Shown: in pieces, positions 47,794 through 60,715 of the stretch
How positions within the stretch are numbered: the stretch's first letter is position 1
Layout: each line of letters starts with the position of its first letter
Assembly (NCBI RefSeq): GCF_017591425.1
Contig: NW_024464918.1
Location: 7,624,001-7,688,000 of the forward strand
Source of the DNA: Ochotona curzoniae
Lineage: Eukaryota > Chordata > Mammalia > Lagomorpha > Ochotonidae
DNA: 64,000 nt
Direction: 5' to 3'
Made by a program: the position numbers and the translations under genes
Notes under the pieces: model-generated
The model's input: the letters and a program-made list of their open reading frames with translations, nothing else
Told to the model about the DNA's origin: nothing
Database searches by the model: none

Positions 47794-48689
47794 CTTCTTT
47801 AAATTTCATTATATGCTTTCCAGATAATGCTCCACATATTTTGGTTGGTGTTGTTGTAATTACATTATGTCTGCTTCATCAACCTGTTCAGATTTCTATA
47901 CTGATACATGCTATGCTTCAAATCTCTGTGAACTTACAATTTCTTTAAAGTTATTCAGCCACTGATTCTTTTATGTATTTATTCACTTACATTCTGCTTA
48001 TACTATTCACTAACAAAACTAACTAGCTGTCATTGTTCTTCTGTCTCAAGGTCTCTATTATGTTTTAATGCCTTTTAATTTTGACAACCCACATTTTTAT
48101 TTATACAATTTATACTGCTTGGTGCAAGTTCATTTTTTTTCTGTTATATATCAACAGTAGCTATACTGTATCTGACAAATTCCAATGTTTTATGACTCTG
48201 GCACTCAAAATCAATTGCTTATTGATTTGTTTATCTATAATTACAAGGAGCTGTATTCCTACATTCATACTTACACTTATCTGCACATCATATTTGTTTT
48301 ATTTTCAAAAATCACAAAGGCTCAACCTGAGGACATTGTGTTTCTATTTGGATTTGCTTCTTTTCCCCCCCACGCGGTTTTATTAATTCCCTCTCTCCAG
48401 GTTTATTGGCCTGTGGTGGGGATATCAGTTTGAGATCCCATCCTTCTGCTTACTCCCAGACAAGGACCAATTTTTCCTTTGCAATTCTGGTACTATCCCT
48501 TTTTCAACAACAACAACAACAACAAAAACCTTCGCACAATTCAAAGCTCAGCCTTGAGACTGTAGCTCATTTCAGGTTCTTATTTTGTCTATTTTTAAGC
48601 TGCCTGGAGATTTCTTTGGTTATTGCAAGAATAATTTTATTGTTTTTGTCTTCATCAAGATATTTAACATTAACATTACTATGCTTCTA
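47794..48689. other. T-rich intron; (CAA)n at 48503-48528
   Basis: Antisense-L1-like composition but no firm motif. The CAA repeat is clear. Confidence 0.4.
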
Positions 48690-48842
48690 TTCTGCTACCT
48701 GCAAAATGGAGTAACAAGAGTATTTGTCCCATAGGCTCTTGTGCAACACCCACACAAATGGAAAGCAAAGGAGTGAAAACAATATGAATCAATACATATT
48801 AGCTGCTATTGTTATTACTAATATAACTATCATTTACTAGTA
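48690..48842 (+). repeat. MIR SINE 3' part
   Basis: CTACCTGCAAAATGGAGTAA, 'TCCCATAGGCTCTTGTGCAA', and ATTAGCTGCTATTGTTATTA at the end match the MIR 3' consensus order ('TCTGTAAAATGGG', 'CTCATAGGGTTGTTGTGAGG', 'TGTTAGCTATTATTATTA'). Confidence 0.75.
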
Positions 48843-50355
48843 AGTATAAAAACACAAAATAATAAGCAATGCAATTTTTACATTTATCCTTTCAATATAT
48901 AAATGGATTGCAGCTTTAGCTGAGCTGAGCATAAGTACATTTCATATCTATTCCCTCCAGTAATATCATATCCCACTTTCTCAGAATAATACAAAGAATA
49001 TTTGATGTATCAGCAGAGAAGCTGCCAACACTAACTGAAGTTTTGACAAAAGCACATGACATTTTCATGTGCAGCACCTATCAAGGTCCTATATCTACCA
49101 CATACTTACTGTTTTGAAAACATTTTGACTTTGCCATCAGTGAAGGAATGTTCTGGATATCAGGAGTTAATTAACTCCTCTGCAATCTGACATTTGGTGA
49201 AACAGCTAGAACACAGTCTTTTACCAGGTGAAAATTTTTATAGCAGATACTATGCCTCAGTAATTGATCAGAAGCTATGCTGGGGCTCAAATATTCAGGG
49301 AAAATGTTAATGATCTACTCTCATTTTTAAAACAATTCCTTTTTGATCAGCCTTCATTTTTGTAGTAATGACTGTTAGGAGTCATATGCTAACCCACCAT
49401 GGTGTTAGGCATGTAGCCACCAGGCTGCTATAAAGTGGGAAAAACAGTTTCCAAGTGCCTGTTATGCATTAAAAGAGGGAGAGAGTAATTGAAACAGAGT
49501 CAAGAGTTCTCCTTTTCCTCCTCTCCCACCTTGCTTCCTGTGTTCTGAACACATGTTTCAGGTTACAAATACATGTGAAGCCTTAATTACGTTTAGCATC
49601 TGGCAGCTGCTAACTTACAGAGTCATTGAGTTACACAACACCAAAGTCAAAAACGAGTTCTGGAAGAGAAGGCAGAAGCTGGCTAAACAGGGTAAAATAG
49701 GTTCACATGCACGTTACATTTTCATAGCTGAAATGCTGCTCCATCAGTACGGTTATATTTTCTGTGAGATATGTATGTATTTTTTTTAAGTTGTAACCTT
49801 GCAGAAGACTTATTATTCACTTAAAAATATTCATTTCCAGTGTGGCTAAGGCCATAAACAGAAACACCTCAGAGTTGCTCCCATCAACATAAGGCAGCAT
49901 TCCAGGCCTCTAGCACATCTGGACACGTCAACTCACTGTCCACTCAAACACTTACTGACAAGTTAAGTCATTCTGTTTCTAAACAGCCCATCAGAGACTC
50001 TTTGGGAAAGAATCAGTGTTCCCAACGAAGGGGAAAATAATGCTCACTCATTTTTATCCATGGCCACCTGTGGTACGCAGTAGCAATATTTTGAATAGTG
50101 TATTTAAAAAAATGGCTATTATCCTAATAGGCACTGGTTTTAAATTTTAAAAGCCATGTTATAGAGGCATATGATGAAATATAATGACTACTACATGCTA
50201 TTTACAGATTATATTATAGAAGCATATTATTTGTAGATATCAGTATATTAGCAATTATGTTTGGAGAAATATTTTGGAAGTGGAAGAAAACGTGCAAATT
50301 AGGGGGAAACAATTTGCAGAAAATATGAAAAAATACGGACATTATATTAAATTTG
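48843..50355. other. Intron sequence, nothing recognised
   Basis: No element identified. Confidence 0.4.
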
Positions 50356-50452
50356 GGACTTCCATAAAGTTCATGGAAATGGAAGAGAGAAGTTTTAGTA
50401 TAAAATGCAATGAAATTCATAATATAGATTTTCCCATAAGCTTTTTGAACAC
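50356..50452. repeat. Short palindromic (MITE-like) element
   Basis: Starts GGGACTTCCATAAAGTTCAT and ends TTTCCCATAAGCTTTTTGAA, so its ends are near-inverse. Same family as 12238-12342. Confidence 0.45.
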
Positions 50453-50682
50453 TTCACTCAAAAAGAATATTGGTTTCTTTCTTTCTGAAACTTTCTCTGG
50501 TTTCAGGCTTACATAAAAATTAGCCTAAAAATTAAAAAACTAAAAGACTTGGAGCCATGTATCTCCATCCTATACCTTCTTATGTCTCTAAAATAATCTT
50601 ACAGTGTAGAGAATAACCAGGCACTTAGTCAGAAATTTTAGAAACTAATAGGAACTTAGAGTGATAGAAGTAACAGCAGAAA

Positions 50683-50992
50683 GCCCAGTGCTGTAACCTA
50701 GCAGAGTCCTCGCCTTGCACACGACAGAATCCCATATGGGTGCCAATTCATGTCGTGGCCCTGCAGTCCTGCTTCCCATCCAGTTCCCTGCTTGCAGCCT
50801 GGGAAAGCAGCAGAGGATAGCCCAAAGCCTTGGATTCTGCACAGGAGACCCAGAAGAAGCACCTGGCTCCTGGTTTTGGATTGGCCCAGTTTTGGCCATT
50901 GCAGCCACTGGGGAGTGAAAGAGCAGACAGAAGATCTATCGTTCCTCCTCTCTGTATCTCTGACTTTCCAATAAAAATATATAAATCTTTAT
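50683..50992 (+). repeat. Young lagomorph SINE
   Basis: AGAGTCCTCGCCTTGCAC head, 'AGAATCCCATATGGGTGCC', 'TTCCCATCCAGTTCCCTGC', 'GCCTGGGAAAGCAGCAGAGG', 'GGAGACCCAGAAGAAGCACC', TCTCTGACTTTCCAATAAAA and ATATATAAATCTTT tail. Confidence 0.93.
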
Positions 50993-51259
50993 GATTCATA
51001 TTTTTGGACCTGTTTCTTTAATCATCATTTATGGATAACATACTTCACAAGATTGAATAGATGACAACAGCTGAAATACAATGGATTCTACAGGAACAGA
51101 CACATAATTTGAAAGACGAGATACAAATGAAAGAGGAAACTATAGGCCATTTAAATTAAAGTCAAATACCTTCTTCAGGCATACATACTTCCATGTGGCT
51201 AAAACCTGTCAGAGCTTACTAGATTTTAAACCTTACTCTAAGGGCTTGAATTATGTCAA

Positions 51260-52780
51260 CAAACAAAAAAGGTCAAGATTTTCACCCTTACAAAACCTGT
51301 GTTTTAGCTGGGGTAGTTGGACAGTTAACAAAATGGATCCATTAGCTAATGAGGCATCTTCAAAAGTAATAAATACTATCAAAAGATATAAAGAGAAAGT
51401 AGAGAAGTGTAAAGCCATTTGTGATTATTTTAAGTAATTTGATCCAGGAAAGTTCACTGAACAAATGTGATATTTAAGCAAAGACTTAAAGAAATGGAGG
51501 GAGTTAGCCTTTCTAATACCTGAGGCAAGAAAAACATCAGAACACGAGTGCCAGAGAGCAGCATACTTCACATTTTCAGAAAAGCAAGGAGGATTTTATG
51601 GCCAAAATAACCCAAGCATGAGTCTAAACCGAAGCAGAGGCATCCGAAAATCAACAAGAGATCTGGATCCTGCAGAGCTGTAAGTTGATTTTAGGGACAC
51701 TGATTTTTACACAGAGTGAAGTTGTTGGCCCTTGCATTCCTCTGGAGGAAAAGGACCTCATTTCATCTCAATTTTAGCAATAGCTCCCTGACTATTATGT
51801 TAGGATACTGAAGGAAGAATAACAGAGGAGATCATTTTGCAATGACCATCCATCCAATGGGAGCATCGCGGAAAGGGGCTGTAGCAAGATTCGTGTATAA
51901 AGTACAAAAAAAAAAAAAAGGAGTTGGAAGTAACAATTTGGTAGCAAGCGGGGCAGGGAGGGTAGTGAGTTGTCACATATTGAGATGGAGAATGCTCAGG
52001 AAGACTCACTACTTAACATCTTTGAAGTGGGTAAGATTATTGGTTTGCAACAACTACAGATGGAAAATAATAGCAAGGCAGAGCGCTGGCACACTTTCAT
52101 GTAAGGTGTTTAGGGTAATGAGGAGTACTGCTAAAGGAGTATGATAGGAAAAATCAGTGCAGAAAGAACAAAGCTGCACTACATGAACAATTATGAACGA
52201 GTAGTTCATCCTTAACTGCTACAAATGGTACTATGGCTTATTCAGCTGAGAACCTAGAATTGGCAATTTCCACATACTAGTCACCTGTAAGTTAACAGGA
52301 GAAAATATGTGGTCATTGGAGATCTTAACAGAAATGGAAGAGTCAGAGATCATCAGAGAGACAGTTATTCTGACATTTTCTTTCAATAATAGTAGTAAAA
52401 TGGCGGGGGGGGCAGTGATTCACAGAGGAAATGTATGGTTGGAGTTAAGGTATACATCTGAGCTCTCACAAAAGGAGGGTTCATTCAGGAGTGAGAGGTG
52501 GGGGAACTCTTGGAGCAACCTTCAGTAGATCAGCTGGGCTGTGGTCTTGTGCATACAGGAGGGCTTAACATTGGAGAAAAGCAGCAACTGCCCACTTGCA
52601 GGGATAGGCAGGGAGGCAGCACAAGTCCGTGTGGAATGGTGTAAATGGGAGGTGTGGTTTGGGATATTATTTGTGATTACAGATGTGGAGTAGGTGCCAG
52701 GGATTTGGGAGGGTAGAAAATATGGTACTGATCTTTACAAGAGTCAGAGAGTGGTTTAGTATAACTGCAGAGTAGAGGTA
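51260..52780 (+). repeat. Long ancient mammalian-wide repeat, decayed
   Basis: Scattered but ordered matches to a familiar old consensus: GATATTTAAGCAAAGACTTA, AAGAAATGGAGGGAGTTAGC, 'CAGAACACGAGTGCCAGAG', CTGAGGCAAGAAAAACATC, AAGCAAGGAGGATTTTATGG and TGGTCATTGGAGATCTTAAC. I cannot name the family confidently; it is the same era as the fragment at 39540. Several open frames here have no protein similarity I recognise. Confidence 0.4.
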
Positions 52781-52926
52781 AGAGACTAAAATACAGTCAA
52801 TAAACTTTAAAAATGTTTGAAAGCAAAGGTATTATTGTGCCTAATACTGAATTCATCATTCACTAGATCATGAGTCACACAGAAACACTGAAATTATGAT
52901 GACTAGTTAGAGTTTTTCATAAAGGA

Positions 52927-53536
52927 AGCTGGGGTCAGTGCATTGCCCTAGCCAGTAAAACAACCATTCTCAATGCCAATAGCACTAATATGCCATTTTG
53001 GGCTGGTTCATGTTCTGGTTGCACTACTTATGATTCAGCTTCCTGTTAATGGTCTGGAAAAGCAGCAGACGGTACAAATGTCTAGGCTCTTGCCACCCAC
53101 ATGGAAAACCTGGCCCACCCCCTGCCTCTCTCTCTCCGCCCCCACCTCTAACTTTGACTTTCTTTTTTTTTAAAAAGATTTATTTATTTTTATTACAAAG
53201 TCAGATATACAGAGGAGAGACAGAGAGGAAGATCTTCTGTCCAATGATTCACTCTCCAAGTGAGCCACAATGGCTGGTGCTGCACCGATCCGAAGCCAGG
53301 AACCAGGAACCTCTTCCTGGTCTCCCATGTGGGTGCAGGGTCCTAAGGCTTTGGGCCATCCTGGACTGCTTTCCCAGGCCACAAGCAGGGAGCTGGATGG
53401 GAAGTAGAGCTGGCGGGATTAGAACTGGCACCCATATGGGATCCCGGCTCATTCAAGGCAAGGACTTTAGCCGCTAAGCTACGCCGCCGGGCCCTAACTC
53501 TGACTTTCAAACTAAAGAAATATATCTTCAAAAACT
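52927..53536 (+). repeat. Older C-type SINE, split by a nested SINE
   Basis: The 5' part is 52927-53162 (AGCTGGGGTCAGTGCATTGC, 'CAGCTTCCTGTTAATGGTC', GGAAAAGCAGCAGACGG, then TCTCTCTCTCC and CTAACTTTGACTTTC). The 3' tail resumes at 53494 (CTAACTCTGACTTTCAAACT). A minus-strand SINE sits between the two parts. Confidence 0.9.
53163..53493 (-). mobile_element. Young full-length lagomorph SINE nested in an older SINE
   Basis: Full copy in reverse: 'AAAAAGATTTATTTATTTTT', ATTACAAAGTCAGATATACA, CCACAATGGCTGGTGCTGC, 'CCGAAGCCAGGAACCAGG', GACTGCTTTCCCAGGCC, B-box complement GGATTAGAACT (53416-53426), A-box complement CCGCTAAGCTA (53471-53481) and the GCCGCCGGGCCC head. It is flanked by CTAACTTTGACTTTC / CTAACTCTGACTTTC, a 15-bp target-site duplication with one mismatch. 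Confidence 0.95.
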
Positions 53537-55442
53537 GAAGAAACATGGAAACAATGTCATTTGAAAGGATAGCTCTCAAAAACTGTAAGTTATATATGTA
53601 AATTCTAAACCAATAATAATTAATTAGTAGTATGTCACAAACTATTCATCAGTGAATGAAAGAAACCACACACACAGAAAATTTCAATACAGCTCTCCCC
53701 CCACAGCCAAAACATCCATTTGGCACATTATGCACAATTATATAGGGCCAAGAATAGTTTTATGTGCCCATAAAAAAAGCTTTAATTTGTTCTAAAAGCA
53801 TAAAAAAATAAAATTCCAGGTCTTTGAGAACTTTTGAATATATCATAATAATAGAGCTGTCTACATTCCAATGCAGTCGCAAAAGTGTAATAGTAAGTAT
53901 TTCTGCAAAGTGAGGGGCTGAGAAAGTAAAAAATGTGTGATACCCATAAAAAAACCACACAATGTAGTCCTTCCTTCCTCGAAATTCGTGCATCCATAGA
54001 TGGCCAAAATCACTACAAATCAAAACATGAAAATTCTCAAGGAATCTTGAAAAGACATTTGTGCTGTATTCTAACACTGTCATCATCCCAGAATGCAAAA
54101 ATAATGAGGGTCCCTGCATGTACACGCAGTACCCTGACCACGTGGCTCTTTTAGAAGAGGCATGATGTCTGGGCTCTTCTCAGGTGTTCTGGCAAGGCAT
54201 GCCCAGTGCTAATATCATTCTACCTCATTCTAATTAGTGGAACAACTGTTTAGCTACTTCCTTGGCCCTTCCTCATTTGTCCAAAATATCTCCCAGAGTC
54301 CAAGGTCTCTGCTAACCCTTAATATTTGGAATTTAGGGAGGATATTCATCAAAGACAGCACTGCCTTAGGAATCAACACCTTCCTTGAGAAGTGGTGAGG
54401 ATCACCTCCCCAAGCAGCAGAGACTTTGGCGGTTCCAGGAAAGTCCAGAAGTCACTCCTCCAACAGAGCTGACAGCTGAGACACATCTCCCCTACAACTC
54501 CTCCTTAGCCCTTGCTTTTCCCTTTTTGAAGAATCAGAGGTCACTTGTGTAGGCTGCTGTTTCTCTAACTTGCCAACTTTTCCCAGCAAAACTGCCACAT
54601 CACTCAAACACAATGATTCTGCTCTACAAAAAGAATGCTTCTCTTGCCTCAAGTTTTACAGATGTGTTACAAAAATGATATACACTTTGTGGCACACGTT
54701 AAGTCCTCATCTGAGAAGCAACGTCTCCTAAAAGAAGACAATTGTGCCCTCGTGGGATCCAGGCTTTCAGTTGCACCCAGCTCAGACCTGAGCATACTGC
54801 CAGGGACATGGCAGCATTCCAGGGCAAGTCTAGTATTCCTGTGTCACAAGAGGTTAGAGTTTCATGAATTCTTGTGCCCACCTTTCAGTTAGTTCAAGGA
54901 TCAACAGCAGTTTATTATTCCAAACACTTATTTTTGCTTCAGTTGGCTCCAAATCACTTCCTCTTGTGAACCTATGTGCTCAGTCTCCCTTTGGATCAGA
55001 AAATCAAAGGAATCGTTTTACACAACCTATTTAAGGGGCATTGATAATGTGTCCCACAAAGGCATCAGGGGACTTGGGTTCATGAACTTGTATGCTCCCT
55101 TGTACTTAAGTCTTCTGAAGAATAGTTGCCATTCTGCTGCACACACACACACAACACTCCTGGTTCATGCTTTAAACTGATTCATCCATTCCCATATTAT
55201 GCTTTGAACTGACTAATTCAGTTCTACAAAGCAACAAAAGATTCCTAGGCACCAAGAGGGACAGGCAGATGGAAAAGTCATGTTCCTAAAATAAATATAA
55301 ACTTGTGCAATCACACTATCTCTTTCATATTGTTTCCTGACAGTTCCCTTTCCTTCACCACTGACCTTGGCAGGAATGAAAAAGCAGAGGTGGAGGGCCT
55401 GACAAGAGTAAATATCTTCCTATTGTTAAGAAAACCTGGTTC
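53537..55442. other. Intron sequence, nothing recognised
   Basis: Short CA run at about 55141-55155. No other element identified. The 121-codon minus frame at 53760-54125 has no recognisable content. Confidence 0.4.
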
Positions 55443-55806
55443 TAAGGGCAGTGCCCTTGGCTGAGCCACCACCTGCAATGCAGGAATCCCTTGTGAGAGC
55501 CTTGGTTTGAATCCCAGCTGCTCTGCTTCTGATTTGCCTTCCCGCTAATACACCTGGGAGGCAGCAGACGATGGCCCAAGGACTTGGGTCCCTGTCATCC
55601 ACATGATGGATATGCATGGATTTCCAGGCTCCTAGTTTTGGCCTGGCCAAAGCCAGGTTGTTGTAGACATTTAGAGAGTAAAGCAGCAGATGGAAGCTCT
55701 GTTCCCTCTTACCCTTCCCTTTTCTTACCTTCCCCTTCTCCCTCTCACTCTCTATCACTCTGTCTTTCAAATATTTAAATAAATGACTCTCTTTAAAAAA
55801 AAAATA
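55443..55806 (+). repeat. Lagomorph C-type SINE
   Basis: AGGGCAGTGCCCTTGGCTGA head, 'GCCACCACCTGCAATGCAGG', TTTGAATCCCAGCTGCTCTG, 'GATGGCCCAAGGACTTGGG', CT-rich block CCCTTCCCTTTTCTTACC and 'CTTTCAAATATTTAAATAAA' tail. Confidence 0.92.
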
Positions 55807-58800
55807 GAATAAAACCCAATTCTACAAGATAATCTTGCAACATTAGAAAGCCCTTTCATTCCCTGACTCTTCAAGGTTCTTCTGAAAGCAAGAACTCTAA
55901 GGACTCTCATTATTTATTCACTCATCCAACCATTTACTCATTCACTTGACAGACAACTATAGCTTGCTACTTAGCAACTGCATGCCATGATGCATTGACA
56001 CTGGGTTAATAAACACTTTACATGCAAAAACTCAAATTACCTTTGCATACAAAGGCACCAAAACTCTGAGGGAAGCTTGATTTCCAAAAAAAAGAGATCA
56101 TATTCCTATCATCACAGAAAGAGTGGATGGAGAAGACTCAATTCACACATTTCTCTCTTTTTGCTTCAAAGCCAGTATACGCTATTACAACTAGGAAACC
56201 CATGCTGCCTAGTTGAATGTGAAAACTTCCGCTTTAAACTTTTGAGACTATGTATTTCTAGTGAAAGAGTAAGCATAGAGCCAGTTGGCATCCTGGAAGG
56301 TGGGTTTAGGGCCAAAAGAGACACAGAATGGGAGCCTGAGAAAGACTATGCAGTAAACGGAAAGAAGGTTCTTGCTCCTTTTGCAAAACAATCACCCCCA
56401 TGGTTGGAACTTCACTTTTCCCCATTGTTGAAGTCCATGAAAGAATTTGCAGATGATCACAGTAAATTAGATTTATTTCTTCTTTTTCTCTTTTGGTTTT
56501 CCTAATTTCGCCATGAATAAATGAGAAAGGAACGTACGGGGTGCAATATAAAGTAGTGGAGAACTGGGTGTTTCTTACACTCAATATGTATTCTTTATGC
56601 GCCGCTGAATTAATTGTTGGCTATTCAGTCCTCCCAACTCACTACCACTCTGACTGAACATGACCAATGAAAACCTAGGATCTGGAGTAGTAAGGGTTCA
56701 ACAGACATGGGCTGAATTAATTAACATTCAACAGTAACACATGGGAAGACTAAACCCAGAAACATAGAGTCGTCCAATTCATCAAGCATTTTTATTTTAT
56801 TTTATGTTATGTTTCTCCCTTCATCTTCACAAACTTCTCCTGCTGTGTGTCTTATTTATCTTAAAATATGCATGAAATCCTAATACGAATTTTTTAAAAT
56901 GTAAATCAGCTTTCATTTAGTGATTTTTTGTCTCCCCAACCATTTGAGAAATATGCCCTAAAACAAAATAAATAAAAAGAGTTTCAAAACCAAGATCAGT
57001 ATGCAATTCACTGCCATCAAGTGCTTCAGTGAGATGAACCCAAACCTCAGTCCACCTGAGAAATCAAGAATGTATGTTTTCCTTCTCTGCACCCTAGTAG
57101 GGTTTATTTCAAGGAAGAAATTATCCCCACCTCTACCCTCACCACTGCACATGACAGAGCCAACTTCCCTGGGTTGTACCGATTTCAAAACGTTCAGCAT
57201 GATTTATCCCTTTTTTATAGTTCATATAAAGACATGGCTCCAAGACTTCGAATAACAAAAAAGTTTATTTATGTATTTATTTTTGTGTGGCATGCACTGA
57301 TGAGGCAGCCTGCTTGGCAAGCATTTCACAGATTAGACTATGAGGATGGTTTCAGGCAAGCCTCCCTCATGTTTCTGCGCATTGGCTGATAAACACTTCA
57401 AAGTAAACTGCTCATAAATATGAAATGAAAAGCCGAGGAGTCGTTATGCGCAGCTTTGAGATACAAATCTCTTTATTCCCTTCTGAAGTGCAGTTTGATT
57501 GACATAATGAGTCATAGATCCTGTCCAGGGACACACTGCCTTTTCCCCTTTTTCTCTGGAGACAGTGAGACTTTAAAGAAATCCACTTCAGAACTTGGTG
57601 ACAGACAGCTCACTTGAAAAAAATAATAAAGTTGAATCCTATATTAAATAACTTATTATTTTGCATGAATGCTGACTTTGACAACCATGACATATGTCAG
57701 AGTTTGACTACACATCCTCACAATGATGTTATTAGCTAGAACTCTAAGATTGCCCAAAAAGAAAAAAAAAAAGATGCTATCATCTCTTTTTCCATACGCA
57801 TTGTTGTTATGTAGCTCTTTGTTAACAGACAAACACCACTTAAATTAATTCCTATCAGAAGCCTAAAATCCTATAAGCCGAAGGTCACTGGGAGTAACAC
57901 AGGCAATGAGAGAATTTTTTTTAACTGGTAAATTCATTTTTATATAAATGCCTTCCAAAAAGGAAGATATGACATGGCACAACTTCCCATAAACAGTCAG
58001 AGAACAATTGAAATAAAAATGATTCAATTTGTTCTCACTCAAAAAAGTTTTTAATAATCATCCACTTTCTTAAGAAAGATGAAAATGTCAACAAGGTCTT
58101 ATACCTTTTTATTAGATCATATTTTAAAAATTCAAATAAATTACAGAAACAAGGCTGTTAACACGAAGGAGCCAAGTTAGGTAATGTCAAGGGCCCAAAA
58201 GAAGCAAGGAGAGCTGTGGAAAAATTAAAGAGATGACAAGCCCCTTCTGAAAAGACGGTTGCAATGTAGTCCAGTAGATTTCCACCATCCCAGAGGTGAA
58301 ACCTATGTGGCCAATATGGCCATTTTTATTAAAGAGCCTAAAATTTAGATTTTATGTTATAGCTACCTTTTTATAGATGGCAGCAGAAAGGTTTCATTCA
58401 CTTAAGTGTAGCTCAAATAAAATAGGTTTCTGAATTGCCAGTCTTCTGTTTCTGCTCTAGATTTCCTGCAATAATCACTTAAATGCATTTTCTAAACAAA
58501 TAAAGGTAGCAAAGATTTGAGAGAGATTCAGAAAGGAGAGAGTTCTAAACTTATCTATTCTGGTGATTTTAATATTTTTCCAGAATCCCTGAGCATTCTG
58601 CAGGGGGTCTACGATGAATGACAAGGAGTCAGAACTGTCCTGCCTCAAAGGGCTTTCAAACTAGAACAGTTCTGGTTTTCTATTTCAATAATTACAATGG
58701 GTCAGAATACCTTTGAGCACAACTAATTAGTACTATCATTTCATTGAAGAGTAATGAAATCAAATTATTCACCATGCCCTCCTTCAAAGACCCCAGGCCC

Positions 58801-59409
58801 AAGATTTCATTAAGTGTCAGGTTCAGATCTTCTCTAATCGGCTGGGAGATCAGGTTGGAGTGTCAAACAAAATTAACTATCTACCCAAAATCACTATTTT
58901 AACTTTCCTGGCATGGAACTACCACAATGATTGGCTGTCCAGTAAGGAAATATCACTCTGAATGTCCAATATCTCCAGGTCAAGCCACATGTCCAGCTCC
59001 TTATCAGTCAATCGAGTCAGAAACGATGCAGTTCATTTAAAATAAAGCAGGGGTTATGAAGCGGATGCTGCTAATCTACGTTTTCTTTCCCTCATGGTGC
59101 AGAAGATACAGTGATGATGGCTTCAAGGTGGTACAACCCACAGTGGGAAGCCGTGGTGTTCCAGAGTCACCACTGGATGAGATACACACATTTGTTGTCA
59201 CCGATGATTTTTGAACTTCACAGAAACAAGAAATTACATTTAATTGTATTCCATTCTTTTTATACACGTCAGTTTCCTGTATCATCATCTAAATTTACCT
59301 ATAATAATGTAGTCAATATTAAATTGTTTAAGGTTAGGTTTTACAGGAAAGGGACATAACTAAGTGATCCAAATGACAAAAATGTTGGCTTTCTATTGTA
59401 AACTTGCTC
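55807..59409. other. SINE-poor intron, nothing firmly recognised
   Basis: A decayed MIR-like patch may lie at about 55915-56070 (ACACTTTACATGCAAAAACT). Open frames at 56077-56505 (+) and 56306-56584 (-) overlap on opposite strands and match nothing I know. Confidence 0.4.
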
Positions 59410-59560
59410 AGGCCAATAATTACCATCTTTATGACTCATTTAACACCAAATAACAGATGAGCAAGGAAAATTAAGTGACTCACTGAAGAACCATGAACAT
59501 GATCAATACAACAGGAACTCAAAATCAAATTTTGGCAACTCTGAGAAAGTTAGCATGCTC
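59410..59560 (-). repeat. MIR SINE fragment
   Basis: CAATAATTACCATCTTTATG, AACAGATGAGCAAGGAAAAT, TAAGTGACTCACTGAAGAAC and CAGGAACTCAAAATCAAATT follow the reverse MIR order. Confidence 0.55.
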
Positions 59561-59984
59561 TACTCTATTTTCTGCTAGAAGCTTAGGAATTGGCAACTGA
59601 GTTTCTATTAAGACTGTGACTATTTCTACTTCATATAATTCATCAGTATTCTAATGTTGCATTTTGGATTATTTGTAGTAGAAATAAAAGGGAACCCACC
59701 TATACATAATAGCTTCCTGGCTAGGGTCTTCAAATAAATATTTGACCTAAAGAATTAGCTGCTCAAGCTGTAATGCTATTACATTGCCTTTCAATATGAG
59801 CAATATTATCATTCAATGCAAAAAATAATCAAGATGTTTTCATACATATGAGAAAAGATATGATGGCAAAAATTGTGAATGTGAAAGAAAACTATTACAT
59901 AAGCTAGCATAAGAAACATTTCCACTGTCAACACTAACACAACCACCAGAGAGAGACAGTTACAGAGACTATACAGAGGCTTCA

Positions 59985-60175
59985 AAAGTTCACAGAATAA
60001 TAGAAATAAAATGCAAGTCCATCTTGATACACAAAAATGCTAAAAGTCATGAATGTTCTTCAAAGAGTTTAAGGAAAAACATACTATAGAAAAACCACAC
60101 ATGGATTTCAAAAACATTTTGGCATGAAAATAAATTTATCTTCTAATGCCACTTTCCACCTACCTTTTGAAGTTT
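59985..60175. repeat. Pair of decayed palindromic (MITE-like) fragments
   Basis: GAGGCTTCAAAAGTTCACAG starts the left part. The right part has ATGGATTTCAAAAACATTTT, GGCATGAAAATAAATTTATC and CTACCTTTTGAAG. It resembles the family at 12238 and 50356. Confidence 0.35.
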
Positions 60176-60264
60176 CTCTCTATCTAGCAATACCAATGAT
60201 AAGGGAACTGGAAAGGAAAAATGCTAAAGCTCACTTTCCCACTAGGAGAGATTGTGCTGCATGA

Positions 60265-60400
60265 CTCAAAGGGACTTCGGAATCTCACTAAACAAAGTTC
60301 AAATCCTACAGCTACTTAGCCCTGGGATCTTGTGTAAATCTCTTGGTCTTCTGAATCTCAATCTCCTCATGTATAAAATAAGGATGGTAATACCTACTGC
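60265..60400 (+). repeat. MIR SINE
   Basis: 'TGGGATCTTGTGTAAATCTC', CTGAATCTCAATCTCCTCAT, 'GTATAAAATAAGGATGGTAA' and TACCTACTGCAG match the MIR core order closely. Confidence 0.85.
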
Positions 60401-60544
60401 AGTTAAAAACAAAACAAAACATACAACAAAACACCAACTATAGCCTTATAGTTGGGGAAAGTAAACCTAAACTATTAGCTGAAGGTGATAAACTCTTTAT
60501 GCTGAGAAAGTGAAATTACACCAGTTGTTACACAGATTTGGGGG

Positions 60545-60715
60545 TGCGAGACAATGAACCTGAGTGATCATTTTGAGGTGATGCTGGTGATGTTCTAAGG
60601 TTGGATGCTGATGAATGATGTATAACTCAGAAATTGATTACAAGTCAATTCATTGTACAGATAAAAGGCAACTTTATGATTTGCACATTGTACCTAAATA
60701 GAGCTGGTAGAAGAA
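60545..60715 (+). mobile_element. Old L1 (L1M-type) 3' UTR fragment
   Basis: TGAGGTGATGCTGGTGATGT, TCTAAGGTTGGATGCTGATG, 'TCAATTCATTGTACAGATAA' and TGTACCTAAATAGAGCTG correspond to the L1M 3' order ('GATGGTTGCACAACTCTG', 'TGAATTGTACACTTTAAATG'). Confidence 0.6.

Noticed and set aside
53049..53477. 142-codon plus-strand frame
   Set aside because: It spans the junction of two nested SINEs and is made of SINE sequence.
56077..56584. 142-codon plus frame and 92-codon minus frame
   Set aside because: They overlap on opposite strands, have no recognisable domain and no splice or promoter context; most likely chance.
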